From Lepeophtheirus salmonis (Eukaryota > Arthropoda > Copepoda > Siphonostomatoida > Caligidae), in NCBI RefSeq assembly GCF_016086655.4, contig NC_052138.2, positions 1,054,001 through 1,118,000 on the forward strand: a stretch of 64,000 nt of DNA. Reading direction: 5' to 3'. The notes below the pieces were generated by a model. The model was not told where the DNA came from. It ran no database searches and was given only the letters and a program-made list of their open reading frames with translations. Below, in pieces: positions 34,765-46,865 of the stretch (positions within the stretch are counted from its first letter, which is position 1; each line of letters opens with the position of its first letter). The position numbers were made by a program, and so were the translations under genes.

Positions 34765-35034
34765 TATCTCATAAAAAAAAAGAATGGTCAATTTGAGAAA
34801 AATTGCCAAAATTGTTGCAACTATCCACTTTACAATATCTCAAATTTCTTCTCAATGAGTCAGTTTTAAATTACGATAAAATATCAACAGATATTAGAGT
34901 CTTATGAGTAGATTAAAGTTTTTGTACGTACATATAAACAGTGGCAGGGTTGATTGTTAATAGTGATTCCTGATGTATATCATTAATATATTTTGATATA
35001 ATAAATAAAAAATTATGAAATATTGTAGGCGTAA

Positions 35035-35660
35035 GTATGTAGCATCAAATATGGAGGCCTGATACCCTTGCAGATGTAGTAACATGGCGTACCAGTGCTA
35101 GCTGACAGTGTCTTTGAGGGCCTCGAGGTTCGGATGACGGACACCGAGACCGTTCCCTTAAGATACACCCAAAAGGTGTATCTTGAGGGTGTTGGCTCAG
35201 GGCTGTGGAGGCTAAAATTGTTATATCCATTGCTGGTGTCAAAAGTGTCCTATCCGCCCTCACTAGGCTCTTCCATCCACTCTTTGATAGCTCTCTAGAC
35301 AGTCTGGTGTGAAACCCCGAGATATCTTGCATGGGGCCTCACGGACATGAAAGTATTGCCCTGAGCATTTTTCTTTAACTCCTCCGGATCCATTTTGACC
35401 CTATTGCCAGAGCTCTTCTTCCTCTCTAACGTTTCAGACTTACTGATGACGTAGACGGTGGTCCTGGAGACACCCAACTGCTTGGAGTATACAAGTGGTC
35501 ATTTTCTAGACTTGTACATAAGCCGGAGAGCTCAGGTTAGATTTGTTTTTTTTAGTAACTAATTGTCAATGCTTTAATATATCGAAATATGAATGAATTT
35601 CCATCAATCAATCTTCATTAATTATTGAAGTGTTCAGATTTCAATTTTGCCACCGTTCCA
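35035..35660 (-). mobile_element. maT-like deletion derivative, copy 3
   Basis: The right end (reverse complement TGGAACGGTGGCAAAATTGA, then AATCTGAACACTT) is followed on the minus strand by the family N-terminus: MGVSRTTVYVISKSETLERK, KMDPEELKKNAQGNTFMSVR, HARYLGVSHQTV, then KSLVRADRTLLTPAM at the deletion join. The tail is out of frame (HQDTPFGCILR region). A clear left terminal repeat was not found. Confidence 0.78.
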
Positions 35661-35693
35661 TACTATAACTGTCCCTGGTCTTCCCTATGTATA

Positions 35694-35708
35694 TGTGTGT
35701 GTGTGTGT
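35694..35708. repeat. (TG)n microsatellite
   Basis: A short pure TG run in the 3' flank of the maT derivative. Confidence 0.8.
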
Positions 35709-35709
35709 T

Positions 35710-36515
35710 AAAACTTATTATTTAAAGAATAATTTATTTTTTTGTAGTTTATGATTAAGATTTTCTCATTTATGTTTATGAGTACTATAGACCTCATTCT
35801 ACGTAACATATATTATAATAAAATATACATGTAGATAAATACTCCCATGTCGTAAAGAGTTTCTATAATTAACTTAATTATTTAATTACTCTAACTCTTA
35901 TAAATACTTATTTGTAGATCTTTATGTAATACAGTTATTTTCTATTTTGAAACTGCGTTATAAATTCCTTTTAATTAATTTTCTTAATGAAATTTGGGAA
36001 AATCATGTTTATATTCAGGGCCGGAGACACGGGGTAACAGGAGATATAAAAGCCTCTGGACTCTGAAAATAGCTCTGCCTTGGGTATAAAGGAGAATATA
36101 CAAAAATGAAAAATATAAGGATAGCAGTTCTCCGATGTCCTGAAATGGAAATGCTGCTGAAGGACTCTTCAAGTATTGACAGTCTGCTTGATAAATCGTA
36201 TTCTCATTAAGGCATTCGGTGGCGAGAAATTATTAAGATAATCTTAATTACTTTATTTTGGGGGGGGGGATTAAAGGGTCTTGCTTTCCGATTCTCAGAA
36301 ATTTGGTTAAGATTAAACATTTTTATAATTTTTACTTTTGTATTTTCTTCTCATGATATATCTTCCTCGATGCAGAAAACCACTCATTAATGATTACATT
36401 TATGTAATGGTGGGGTTCAATCGTGTGAGCCGAGGGGAGCCCCCAAGCCAAAGTTGTCACAGGTGCAACAATTCTGTCCCCGGGTTTGTTTATACTAAAT
36501 CATTCTGTTACCTTC
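35710..36515. other. No gene seen
   Basis: AT-rich DNA. A 10-G run at about 36260 is notable. Confidence 0.35.
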
Positions 36516-36521
36516 TTAGTG

Positions 36522-36700
36522 CAATGGTTCTCAAGCTGTGTGCTCAGGTTCACTGGTGCACATCACAGCTTTGTAGGAGATCTCCGTTTAATTCATCATA
36601 TATCTATTCTATAAGAATGTTAGTGCTTTTTTCTATACAGGGCACCAACAAATATCTATAGTATTGTATGTGCGCTCAGACTATATAAAGTTTGAGAACC
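36522..36700. mobile_element. hAT-like MITE, followed by a second left end in tandem
   Basis: CAATGGTTCTCAAGCTGTGT at the left and (reverse complement of 36681-36700) CAGTGGTTCTCAAACTTTAT at the right form a good inverted pair of the CAGTGGTTCTCAAAC type common among hAT MITEs. Another left-end copy, CAATGGTTCCTCAAACTGTG, begins eight bases later at 36709 and its right end was not found. The flanking octamers (TCTTAGTG, CTCTAGGT) are not identical. Confidence 0.6.
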
Positions 36701-36779
36701 ACTGCTCTAGGTCAATGGTTCCTCAAACTGTGATACTATGCGTTCCACTGATGTATCGTGGTAAACACCATAAATAGGT

Positions 36780-37775
36780 TTAACTAAGGAGTACTCTAAA
36801 TAATCAAGTTTTACAATCATCTTTTCATTAATATTAAGTAATGAATTTCAATTTGATCAACCAATAAAAGGACTTAAACCTTACTCTCTATCAAAATTGT
36901 ATTCCTCTATTTCTAGTTTTATCAGATACCTGAGCCTAAAATCTGTTAAAAATATGTTATTGCGTCACTAGACAATCTTAATTACATATTGTAGAGAACA
37001 AATTACCAATCACAATGAAAAAAATAATATATTTTTCTCTAATTATCCTTCTTTTCTCGTCTCTAATTGATAAAAATATGTACTAATTTAACAATCGGCA
37101 TATTTCCTTGAATAAATTCAAACATCAGTGTTTGTTAATGGCATCGACGTATAGTAATTAATGAAGGTCTTTTTTTAAATTTCTAAAGTGATTTGATGAA
37201 GTTTCATCAATATTTATGAATAGTTTGTCCATTGTATGTATTAAAAATATCAATTGTTAGCCTCCAAGATGACGTTGCATTAAATTATAATGTAATTGAT
37301 GACGTTGGTGAAAATAATTGGTTGTATTCCGCAAATTTACATTAAAAAAACAACACATTCAATTTTTTTCGACAATTAAGTATTGAAAACATATTTCATA
37401 ATTGTTGGGAATGTTTAATAATAGCCCAGTAAAAGCCAGGAGGCAGCAATAACTGGGATTTGGAAATGTAAAGTGTTTTTTTTACTGTTGTATGTTGGTT
37501 GACCAACTGTTCTCATATGCCTAGAACTCCTGTTCAGGGCGTCCAAGTTTTTATTAATAAGTTCATAAAATGTTTGATTTTTTATAATTTAAATCGATAT
37601 TCAGAATATAAAAAGAGTACATGCTCGCGTAAAAGAGAGAGCTTGATCTTCTTTATTTAAAACAAGCGGTAGATCTCAGCATTGCTCAGAGTTAATAGGC
37701 GTCGACAAACAGACAAACCTTGTTCTAGTAATAAAGAAGATAACTTCGCAAGAAATTATCAAAAATATGAACATA
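36780..37775. other. No gene seen
   Basis: AT-rich DNA with no recognisable frame. Confidence 0.35.
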
Positions 37776-37780
37776 ATATT

Positions 37781-38581
37781 CATTCTGTCAAAAAAGTACC
37801 GGGAATTGTTAAATAAAACACAAATTTTATATTTAATCATTAAAATTTATTTGGTTGCCTTCAAAGTAATCTCCATTGGATGCAATACACATATGGCAAC
37901 GTTTTTTCCAGTCCTCGTAACATTTTTTTAAGCACTTTGTTGCATGGTCTTTAAATCCTTCCACGAATTTTGTTTTATGAATTTAATAGACTCAAAACAA
38001 CTTCTTAGGAGTGGCAATTTAAGTTTGGGGAACAAAAAAAAAGTAACATGTGGGTAAATCAGGTAAATATGGTGGTTGATTGACGGTATTTATTGCGTGT
38101 TTGGTTTTGAATTCGCTCCAAATCGTAGCACATTATTTGGCATAAAATCTACAAGCTGTTTTTCCATAATTCTGGCCATTTTTGACGGATTTTCTCATGC
38201 AAACACCTCACCCAAATAGTTTTCAAAGATCCCACGGCCCTCCCTGAACGCTTTGTACCACTCATATGCATGGGTTTTTGATAAAACTGATACACTAAAA
38301 GCTTTTTCTAAAATTTACTACACGTCAGCACATGAAAGTTCCTTCGCAACACAAAATTTAAAGCTTTGTTAAATAATTTCGTTCCTTGTAAAAATTGTGG
38401 AGGTCTAGTGAGGTAGACTGACTTATCCAACCGTTGCAAGCAAACTGGTTTGCAGATCACGCTCAAGATTGGCATCATAATGAAAGACAGTGCTGCCGAC
38501 CTAGAAAAAAAAAGCTTATAAAATCCCTTTTTTGTGTCTAATTTCAATTAACAATTCCCGGTACTTTTTTTTGACAGAATG
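37781..38581 (-). mobile_element. mariner-like element with ~31-bp terminal repeats, transposase decayed
   Basis: The left end CATTCTGTCAAAAAAGTACC, continuing GGGAATTGTTAA, and the inverted right end are identical apart from two extra A in the A-run. Minus-strand reading gives HMSGTKRSGREV-like N-terminal remnants (WYKAFREGRE, read near 38255), then LFPKLKLPLLRSCFESIKFI and VAICVLHPMEITLKATK, which are the tail of a mariner-type transposase. The catalytic core is largely deleted and the frame is broken by stops. A 3' TA flanks the right end. Confidence 0.78.
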
Positions 38582-38639
38582 TACACCGCGGAACAATATA
38601 AACCATCGGTCAGACAACGAATAGTAGGAGAAAATACAG

Positions 38640-38705
38640 AAAAATAAATAGCTAACAATAAAATACAGGGTACATTTTTCTATTAGTTAGGTAATACCGT
38701 GCTCT
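38640..38705 (+). repeat. Family A repeat, 3' fragment
   Basis: AACAATAAAATACAGGGTAC and TTAGGTAATACCGTGCTCTA match the 3' end of the copy at 9930-10185. Confidence 0.5.
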
Positions 38706-38709
38706 ATGT

Positions 38710-40285
38710 ATTTTATTTCTATGATAATATCGTTTAAGAATGTTGAAACTCGGCTTTTATAAAAGGGGCCATCTTTATTTATGTTTTATAGCTATAAAAT
38801 CAAGATAAATCATCAATGGATCTTTTTATCTTATTCATGTACACATAAATACAAACCTACATAAACTTGCCTTTTTTAAAAGTGCATTTACATAATATAT
38901 ATCTGGGCATGAGTCCCCTATGTACAATCAACTGCAATAAGCCCATATTTTGGAGATTTGTTACGACTTTGAAATGATTAAATTTCAAGGGATTGTATTG
39001 TAGTCAATGTAGTGGGGAAATATGCCTAAATTAGACTAATTTTTCAGACAATTATGATTCAAATACAAAGTCACAATGAAGAGATGTTCTACAAGAAAAT
39101 GGATATTGAAATGTATTATTTACTAGCGGTAGTATACAGCATTACACGGAGTTATTAGTTGTTGAAGAACAGCCCAACTTTGCTTTATAAATGAAAAAAT
39201 TTAACTCTCATAGAAATCCCAATAATCAAATAAATTGAGAAACGAACCAAAACATCAAAAAACCTTGCACACTAAAAAGGCTTAGGATTTACACCTCCTG
39301 AATATATATGCTCTACTTAAAAAAATTAAATCACACATAGCTTTAGCTAAACACAGTCGTTGCTAAACTTCATCTTAAGTCACATGCATTATATATCATT
39401 TTATCCTTTTCTTTTCTTTTAAATATGACACGCTGGGCTATTGCTACACACGACCGGTATAAAAAATGAGACTTTCTAAGAGAATCAGTCAATAAAAAGA
39501 CAACCATGCAAACATTGATTTATTTATATAGATGTAGCTATTTTTAGAGTTTTAAACCCTTAACAATTTGTAGTCCTGGGTCTTTTTTTGTTGTTGTTGT
39601 TTGTAACCTGAAAACTGATTTTTTAAAGCTCCTCAAGAATTTTACTGCCTTCTGCACTGCCAATTTTGCTGTTTTGCTACCATGGCTCAAGTTTTCTGCA
39701 GCGTTTAGAGACTGCGAATCTTTTTTTTAGTTTCCTCAGCTCTTATTATGACCAAGGGATATCCACCATGTGATGCAAGAGTTGAGAATCTGACTTATTG
39801 TAGTATGAAGTGAATATAATTGAAATTCATGACATATCAACAGGCAGGATCTCGACTTTGAACATCTGATTTGTTTATTAGACAAAAAAAAATGATCAAA
39901 AAGGACTTGGATTCCTTTCAAGTTCTTACATCAATGAGTCTGACCGCTGGAAGAGTTATCTTTATAAACTATAAAGGTTTATTCTTCTTTAATGTTAAGA
40001 CATTAATGATCTATGGAACATATAATCTTGAACAAAAATCAAAGATATGAGAAATGTCGAATATGTTTATAGTCAGCCTAAAAAAAAAAAATATATATAT
40101 AAGAAGAAGACTGTTCAGGTTTTCCAGTATTATATGGGTCGTGATAATGTTTTTTTTCCTTGCCAAGAGTTTGGTCCAAGGACAAATTTAACTCCTATAA
40201 CAAGGCACTACTCAACTGAGTATATTCAAACTTTGGGTGACGGTCATTTGTTATAATTTAAGTTGGGTGAATTTTTTTTTGTGAT
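38710..40285. other. No gene seen
   Basis: About 1.6 kb of AT-rich DNA. The frames at 39736-39921 and 40047-40256 have no recognised features. Confidence 0.35.
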
Positions 40286-40289
40286 CCCT

Positions 40290-40620
40290 TTTATTATTTT
40301 TTGGAATTAGTAATCTGAAGAATGAATTTTCTTTCCCTTAGCTGCTATCATTATTATTTAACTCTGATTAGTGAACATCTTTTCCTACTCAGTTAGAATT
40401 GAGTATAGACATCCGAGTAATTCTTGACAATGTCCTTTTCCAATTTATTTATCTACCTCCTCCCTTGTCACAGCTGTTTGTAGCTGACCTAATGAAACGT
40501 CATGACAGCTAAGCTGCTCTCCTCCAAAACATTCTTCAAATTGTCAGGGTGGCCATGTTAATTTTCGGTTCCCTTTTTTTACGTGCCCAAAATAAACATG
40601 ATTTTCATCACTAGTCATCT
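40290..40620 (-). mobile_element. Family B repeat, near full-length minus copy
   Basis: The minus strand shows AACCGAAAATTAACATGGCC, CCCTGACAATTTGAAGAATG, GAGAGCAGCTTAGCTGTCAT and TACTCGGATGTC in order, then GTTAAATAATAATGATAGCA near the tail. The central CAACAAATCCTCAGGG block is missing, so this copy is internally deleted. Confidence 0.62.
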
Positions 40621-40624
40621 GATT

Positions 40625-41435
40625 TAAGCGTGTCAAAGTACTACACGGGCATATATTGTTCCCATGCTGGCATGCCATAATATAAAATGTATGAAGGGTG
40701 TCTCTCTAATCCTTGGCTTGCGGACAAACTAATTTTTACACAGGAATGATATAAGTTCGTAGATAAACCTGTTTTTAAAGATATCTTTTTAAAATTACAC
40801 AGGCTCTTGAGTACAAAACAAAGAAGTTTTAACCGGTTATAAACCTAAGCTGGGTTACCATTATTGTTGGATCAGTCCATGTACTGATTCTTTAATTAGT
40901 CTCCCTCACCACCCCTTTCCAGTCATTTCTTAAATTGGTCCGATCGTCTTTACCATTCAACGGTACTAAGAACCGATTAGTCGGTCCTTTAGTCCTACGT
41001 AAAGCTTTAAACCAAGTAGGGAAACGAGGACCCACTTGATCAATAGCTGAAACATATCTTGGGGTACTTAAACTTTATTTTTCTGCTAGAGGTACTGTTT
41101 AGTTATTATTTTGGGATACAATTTGGAGTTATGATGTTATCTAACATATATATTATTTTCTAAAAGATGCTCATTCGAGGTCCGGAAGACGGACTTAGAG
41201 AAGATTTTATAATATGTAGTTTTGTTAACATATAAATTTGTTTATTCGAGTTCAAATATGATGATGTTTTCCCTGTGTTATTTTTTCATATATCATTTAT
41301 GTAATAAAAATATATTTTATAATTAAATTATGGAGTCCAAGTCAAATTCCCACCTCTGACAATCATTGACCATTGTATCTTAAATTATACGCTTGTTATT
41401 AAACTATTAATTATTATAATAACAATTAATAATAC
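40625..41435. other. No gene seen; includes CGGTCC-rich stretch
   Basis: 40860-41005 carries repeated (C/T)GGTCC and CGATTAGTCGGTCC blocks like those at 8465 and 30541. Nothing coding was seen. Confidence 0.35.
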
Positions 41436-41439
41436 ATCT

Positions 41440-41915
41440 ATATATATAACACGGCGTTATCTCGCTAATACTTCTCCCTTGATACGTCATGGCTATTTCA
41501 TAATTATGATAAATACACAAAGTAATAATTTATTTTATACTTATGCTCCGTTCCCAAAAGAACAGGAATACACTTTCTTGTTGATCCCTTGTCGTTTATA
41601 TAACATATATATTGGCCATTTTATTATTTTATGAATAAATTTTGGCTATTTCTTAATAGAATTACTCTTTTAATCAAATATTACCCCGCAATATTATAAT
41701 ACAGTACCGAATAAAACACTATGTAGATTTTAATAATATGTAATTTATTTTAAAAATGGCGAAGAAATAATATGACAGTGATAGTTTGCGAGTACATAAG
41801 ATATAAATAGCGGTTGGTACGACTGACTTATGTGGCTAAGTACCAAATGATTTTGGGCATTTTTTCTGTTTCTTTTTGGAGGAAAGGTTGCGTGGTACAA
41901 TAAAGATAACGACAT
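41440..41915 (-). mobile_element. Family A repeat, long copy
   Basis: Reverse orientation of 9930-10185: GTTATCTTTATTGTACCACG, CCAAAAAGAAACAGAAAAAA and GAGTACATAAGATATAAATA (as written) at one side; ATGACGTATCAAGGGAGAAG and TTAGCGAGATAACGCCGTG at the other. About 230 bp of extra AT-rich interior is present. Confidence 0.6.
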
Positions 41916-41919
41916 GATA

Positions 41920-43060
41920 AATGAAAACTCCTCTTCTATTTGGTAGATTATTTTTCTAAAAAGGAAAAATCAAAGAATAAAATGATTTCGTATTTCCCTG
42001 AAGCAATTTTAGAGTGTGAGGCGTGCTTCATCAATCATCCCTCTTTATTATGAATCGTCAGTAAAAAAAATAAATAATAACAGAGTGACGTCATAAAAAA
42101 GCGCCATCTTGCGAAAAGAATGTTAAAAAGCTACACCATCCTCAAGCTAACGGTCGCGTTTGTTAGTTTATTTTAATGTTTTAGTCCAACGATCCTAGTA
42201 ATCTTTTTGTTTTCTTCACACCTTACAAGGACATAATAGCGTAAAACAAAGAAATTCATGAATGATAGTTATAAATTATAATGCTTGATTACCATACTTT
42301 CTAGCCACAAACATTTAACTATTAAATTTAAGTTTCTTGTCTCTGACTCTTGGACTGAAAAATTGTATTACGACCGCACCGATGGGCTTCTTGTATTTGT
42401 AGACCGATCCAAAAGTCGTTACCCCATCTATCGTTTGTGAACACTTAATACATTTATGGACAGGTTATTTCAAATACTTTTTATAATCTTCAAACCTCAG
42501 CAACTTTTCATTTAGTTTTTTTGTGATTTGAAATGTGTTTTGCTTATAGAAGTGATAATAAAAATTAAAAATTGGAAGCTTAAAAAAAGTACTTGCATGC
42601 AGTTTTTCTTCCCAAAACAAGAAATATTTATATTATTACATAACCTCTTTATTTTGGTAGGGATAATTTCTGAGGATTGAAGATTAGAAATGAAGAGTTC
42701 TTAGAAATAAATAGGGTATACACGCATAATAGATGTGGTATCCAAGTTAATAGACCCTCTGTTTATGAGTTGATACGTAAATTATGTATGCACGCACATA
42801 CATGAATGTTTTTCTCACATTTCTTACTGTATTTCCATCTCTCAGAGATTGAAGGTTACTCCATTACTCTCCACATATATAATTCTATCCTTTGTTTTAT
42901 TCTTATATGCCTAATACTCAACTTTAAAATACCAAACTTGGTGTAAGAGGTCACCTGTGATAAGCACTTACATTTTCAATCCCCCTTGCCTGACGACTTA
43001 ATAAAGGTTTGGCCGTATTTAGATTAGTTTTTTTTGGTATACTGGTACTATATTGGTGAC
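41920..43060. other. No gene seen
   Basis: AT-rich DNA with no recognised element. Confidence 0.35.
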
Positions 43061-43127
43061 CAAGCCCAAATTTCTGAGCTAGCCCTCCCTCATTCTAAAC
43101 ACAAATAATCCTCTAGACGCCATAGTA

Positions 43128-43992
43128 CCAGGTGGTTCATTGTACACTAAACACTTACTAATTCAATAATTAATGAAGGTTGAGTAGTTGAAATTAATTT
43201 CATATTTCGATATATTAAAGAATAAACAATTAGTTACACAAAAAAACAAATCAGAGTTCTCTTGCTTACGTACAAGTCGAGAAAATAACACTTGAACGTG
43301 ATCGACAAATTTCCATTCGCAAACTCCAACCAGTTGGGTGTCTCAAGGACCACCGTCTGCAAGTCCTTAAAGTTTGAGAGGAAGAAAAATTCTGTCAAAA
43401 GGGCCAAACATGACGTGGAGGAGTTAAAAAAACATATCAGGCAAATTCCCTCAAGTCCATGATGGCCCAAGCAAGGCATCTTGGAGTTTCAGACCATACT
43501 GTCCAGAGAGCTATCAAAAAACTATATGGAAAGGGCCATGTGACGGTGGAGAGGCCGCTTTTGACACAAAAACCAATTAGAGAAACATATCTCCTCCGAG
43601 GCATGACTCTTTTGAACTCTTCTTCTGAGCTCATTTAAACTCTTTTTTGAGACTTTTGGGCTCACTACAGCCCTAATGCCAACATCCTCGACTATAAATT
43701 TTGAGAGGGAGGCCTGCAGTGTCCGTCATCTGAATATTTAGGCCCTCAAAGCCACTGACGAACCATTACTGGACGCCATGACAGAGGACTACATCTGCAG
43801 TGGGTGCCAGGCCTTCTGTCACCCCCTGGAAGCCATCACTGTCGCTAAGGGCGGCCACAGTAATGATTAAGAGAGCTCAGACACACATCTATTTATATAA
43901 TTAATTTCATTGATATTCTATTATTTAATTAATAAATTATACCCTGTTAAAGTTTAAAATTCAAAGTGTTCAGATTTTAATGGTCCACTCTG
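43128..43992 (+). mobile_element. maT-like deletion derivative, copy 4 (865 bp, longest)
   Basis: Ends CAGGTGGTTCATTGTACACT and (reverse complement) CAGAGTGGACCATTAAAATC, with TA on both sides. The coding remnant starts near 43299 (NVIDKFPFANSNQLGVSRTT in the family frame) and continues through SVKRAKHDVEELKKHI, then shifts to ARHLGVSDHTVQRAIKKLYG and VERPLLTQKPIRETYLL. After the join it shows TFGSL..PDANILDY-like and LDAMTEDYICSGCQAF, ending KGGHSND. The first two catalytic Asp regions are missing. Confidence 0.85.
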
Positions 43993-43999
43993 TAAGTGC

Positions 44000-44880
44000 T
44001 TTTGAATTCCCCTTAGTGACATTAGTGCTTATAGTTTTAGCCTTAAAAGTATAATAATACCACAGCTATTTTTGGTACTGGAACTTGTTCGTCTGTAAAT
44101 GGTATTGTAACTAATTATCACACGTCATGACGTCGATTTAAAATTAAACATTTCAATTTATTATGTTTAAGCTATTGTATATAATTAGTGAATTAACACA
44201 AAAACAATCTTGAACTAATATCAAATGTCTTAAAACACGTCTCAATATTTCATAGACATATATCAGTCAGTTATACGTTTTGTATTCAAATTTTTGGTAT
44301 AAGATGAGGCACCCTGGATTGTGTAATTTAGTTTATAAGAGGCATTTGCGTGGTTTTTATTGGATTAGTCGGAGTCATTTGTCCATAGAAATGGTTGATA
44401 TAATGGGTCAAAGAGTAAAAATGTGATTTAGACTCATTTTTGATAAACATCATGCCTTTGCATTGAATGATTCAAGCATACAAACTTCCTTATTTCTACT
44501 TATATAATTATGAATACTGTTTTTTAATCTAATTTTCAAAAACAGACACAAAAATAAAGATATTTTCTATCAAACAAAAGTGAGTCTCATCATGATTGCA
44601 TTTCGATATGTATTTTTTTATCTATTCAATACAAAAAAAGAAAAAGAAGAAGATTGATCGTCTTCAAAATGAATGTTCCTCTTGTAACCTTAGTCTTTCA
44701 TGTCTCACAAACAAAGCAATCATTGATTTAAGAATCATATTTATTTTATTGAGCCTTGAAATACTCGATATTTACATCATTTACATAAATTTGAAAGTAT
44801 CTATGTAATTATTTTTATATATGCCTTCATATGTAAATTGTATGATATGAAGCAAAACCTGAAGGTTACAAACATGTAAA
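44000..44880. other. No gene seen
   Basis: AT-rich DNA. The lysine-rich frame at 44596-44808 is featureless. Confidence 0.35.
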
Positions 44881-44884
44881 AATA

Positions 44885-45335
44885 AAAGAAACCAGAAATC
44901 AACATGGCCACCCTGACAATTTGAAGAATGTTTTAAAAAAGAGAAGCTTAGCTCTCATTACGTTATGAGCAGTTGTAATATGAAGGATATAACTACAAGC
45001 CCTACTACGTAATTAGCAGTGATTTGCGTTAGGAATTACTCCGTTGTCAATCATCAATTCTACTCTAAGTCCATCAAGGACCTACTATTATACCTAATCA
45101 TAAAAATTATTTTGGGGATGCTAAAGAAATAAGAAACCGAAAATCAACATGGCCACCCTGACAATTTGAACAAGACCTTGGAGGAGAGCAGCTTAGCTGT
45201 CATGACATTTAATTGAATAAGCTACAATCAGCTGTGACAAGAGGGAGAAGGTATTAAACAAAGACTTTGTCAAAAAATCCCAAATTCTAATTTGAGTTCA
45301 ACACAGACTTACAATCAAGGCTGCGGTGTCATTAA
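44885..45335 (+). mobile_element. Two family B repeat copies in tandem, both truncated
   Basis: The head GAAACC(A/G)GAAATCAACATGG and CCACCCTGACAATTTGAA occur at 44890 and again at 45131. Each runs to the TTCTA..CTGAGT(C/T)CA block (45058 and 45277) and then stops or diverges. The arrangement is direct, about 240 bp apart. Confidence 0.65.
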
Positions 45336-45500
45336 ACAATATGCCTGACTTCAACTCCAGTATTTTGAATGTCACTGACGTCGACTCCAATACACAATTT
45401 TTTAAATCATATACCATATATTATAGCCTAAATAACTACTTTTGAGTAATTTGAATCTAGAGACTATAAATATGTAGATTTAATTCATAGATATATACTA

Positions 45501-45782
45501 GGTTAATAGAAATACAAGGTTATACCTTAATATGTGTACGACTGATGTTTGACTTCCACCACGAATTTAATATTGACGTCATAGTAGATGAGTGGTTGCG
45601 TGTTTGGTCAAAATCTGTTGTTCTTGCCCAGCAATCGATACGATACATTAAATTGAAAATTCTCGTAATAGTGACGTCATAGACAATGAGTGGATGCGTG
45701 TTTTGTCAAAATCTGCTTACCTTGTCCAGCAGTCGGTACAATACATCAGATTGAAAAATCTATGCTTGTATTTCTATTAACC
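45501..45782. mobile_element. 282-bp MITE with two 98-bp internal repeats carrying TGACGTCA
   Basis: GGTTAATAGAAATACAAG at the left is the exact reverse complement of CTTGTATTTCTATTAACC at the right (18 of 18). Inside, a unit beginning TGACGTCATAG at 45574 recurs at 45672 (98 bp) with GATGAGTGG, GTCAAAATCTG and CAGCA(A/G)TCG blocks. TGACGTCA matches the CREB/ATF consensus site. No coding capacity. Confidence 0.8.
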
Positions 45783-45829
45783 TTGGATATATAGATATTT
45801 ATTAGTCATATAAAGGAAATAACGTGCAT

Positions 45830-46865
45830 GAAAAACTGCCTTGGGGAAAATTGCCCGTGGAAGATTGCCCTGGAGGAAATTTGCCCTTTAAGAAAATTGC
45901 CAGTATTTTGTTCAAACTTCATGTTTAATAATAATACAATATAAATTTCCTTAATATTATTTATGACAAATATCCCAACAAGCCTTTTAGTTTGCTCCAT
46001 CCCCCAAAGGAGTACCTTCAAGTGTGAGTAATATTATTGCATTACAATTTCCTTGCAATTTTTTAAACTCAATCTAATCTTCTAAGAAATGGATCGAGGG
46101 GATTGGTAAGGAGGTGTAGGGAGGGGTACTAAATAAAAAGACATGTACAGAGTTAATGCTAGAGCCATCTTATGTATTGTAAAAAATATATAGTACTGTC
46201 TGTACTCCACGAAAGGGCCTAAAAAAATCCATAATGATTATATTGCAATTGGCATGAAGGAGGGGTTAAAAAAATATCAAGAATATGTGCTTCCTGAAGT
46301 AATCTTACAGATGTATACATTAAACTAACATAGTCGATAAGATTTTAAAATTTTTTAGCAAACTATTTATCGGTACTGAAAGGGTTCCTTGGATGTATGT
46401 CACACTTTGGTGGTAGTTTTTAAGGATCCAGCCAATGCATCCACTACATCTAAGGAACCCAACTAATACGAAAAAATAGTTCATGCCCTCGAGTTGCACG
46501 GGACACTTGAGGATATCCCGGGTTCCTGAAAAAATAACACCAATTCATTCAAGGATCCCCTCTAAAACCACAAACAAGTTAAAAGCCCTTGGATTGGCCG
46601 GGGTACTGGGGGGTAGAGTGGGATAGTTTAAAGCCACTGCCAAAGCATTATATACATCCAAGGAACCCCTCTAATATCAAAAGGTAGTTTTAAACCCTCG
46701 GAGTGCGCGGAGTACTTGAGGGTACACGTGGATCCTTAAAAATATCCTTATAATATCAAAAAATAGTTCGTTAAAAACTTTTTTAAAATTTCATAGGCCA
46801 TTTATATTGTGTTATTATTCATCATGAAGTTTGAACAAAATACGGGCAATTTTCCTCCATGACCA
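45830..46865. mobile_element. Inverted-repeat element with internal ~105-bp tandem units
   Basis: The arm at 45892-45923 (GAAAATTGCCAGTATTTTGT, then TCAAACTTCATG) is inverted at 46823-46855. Outside the left arm are about four short GGAAGATTGCCC-like repeats (45838-45890). The interior carries tandem units anchored on AAGGAACCC/AAGGATCCC at 46452, 46551 and 46660, each with CCCTCG, GGGTACTTGAGGGTA and GGATCCTTAAAAA blocks. No transposase is seen. A truncated relative lies at 30620-31260. Confidence 0.7.

Noticed and set aside
36338..36661. 107-codon plus-strand frame
   Set aside because: Its second half lies inside a hAT-like MITE, so the frame is unlikely to be a real gene.
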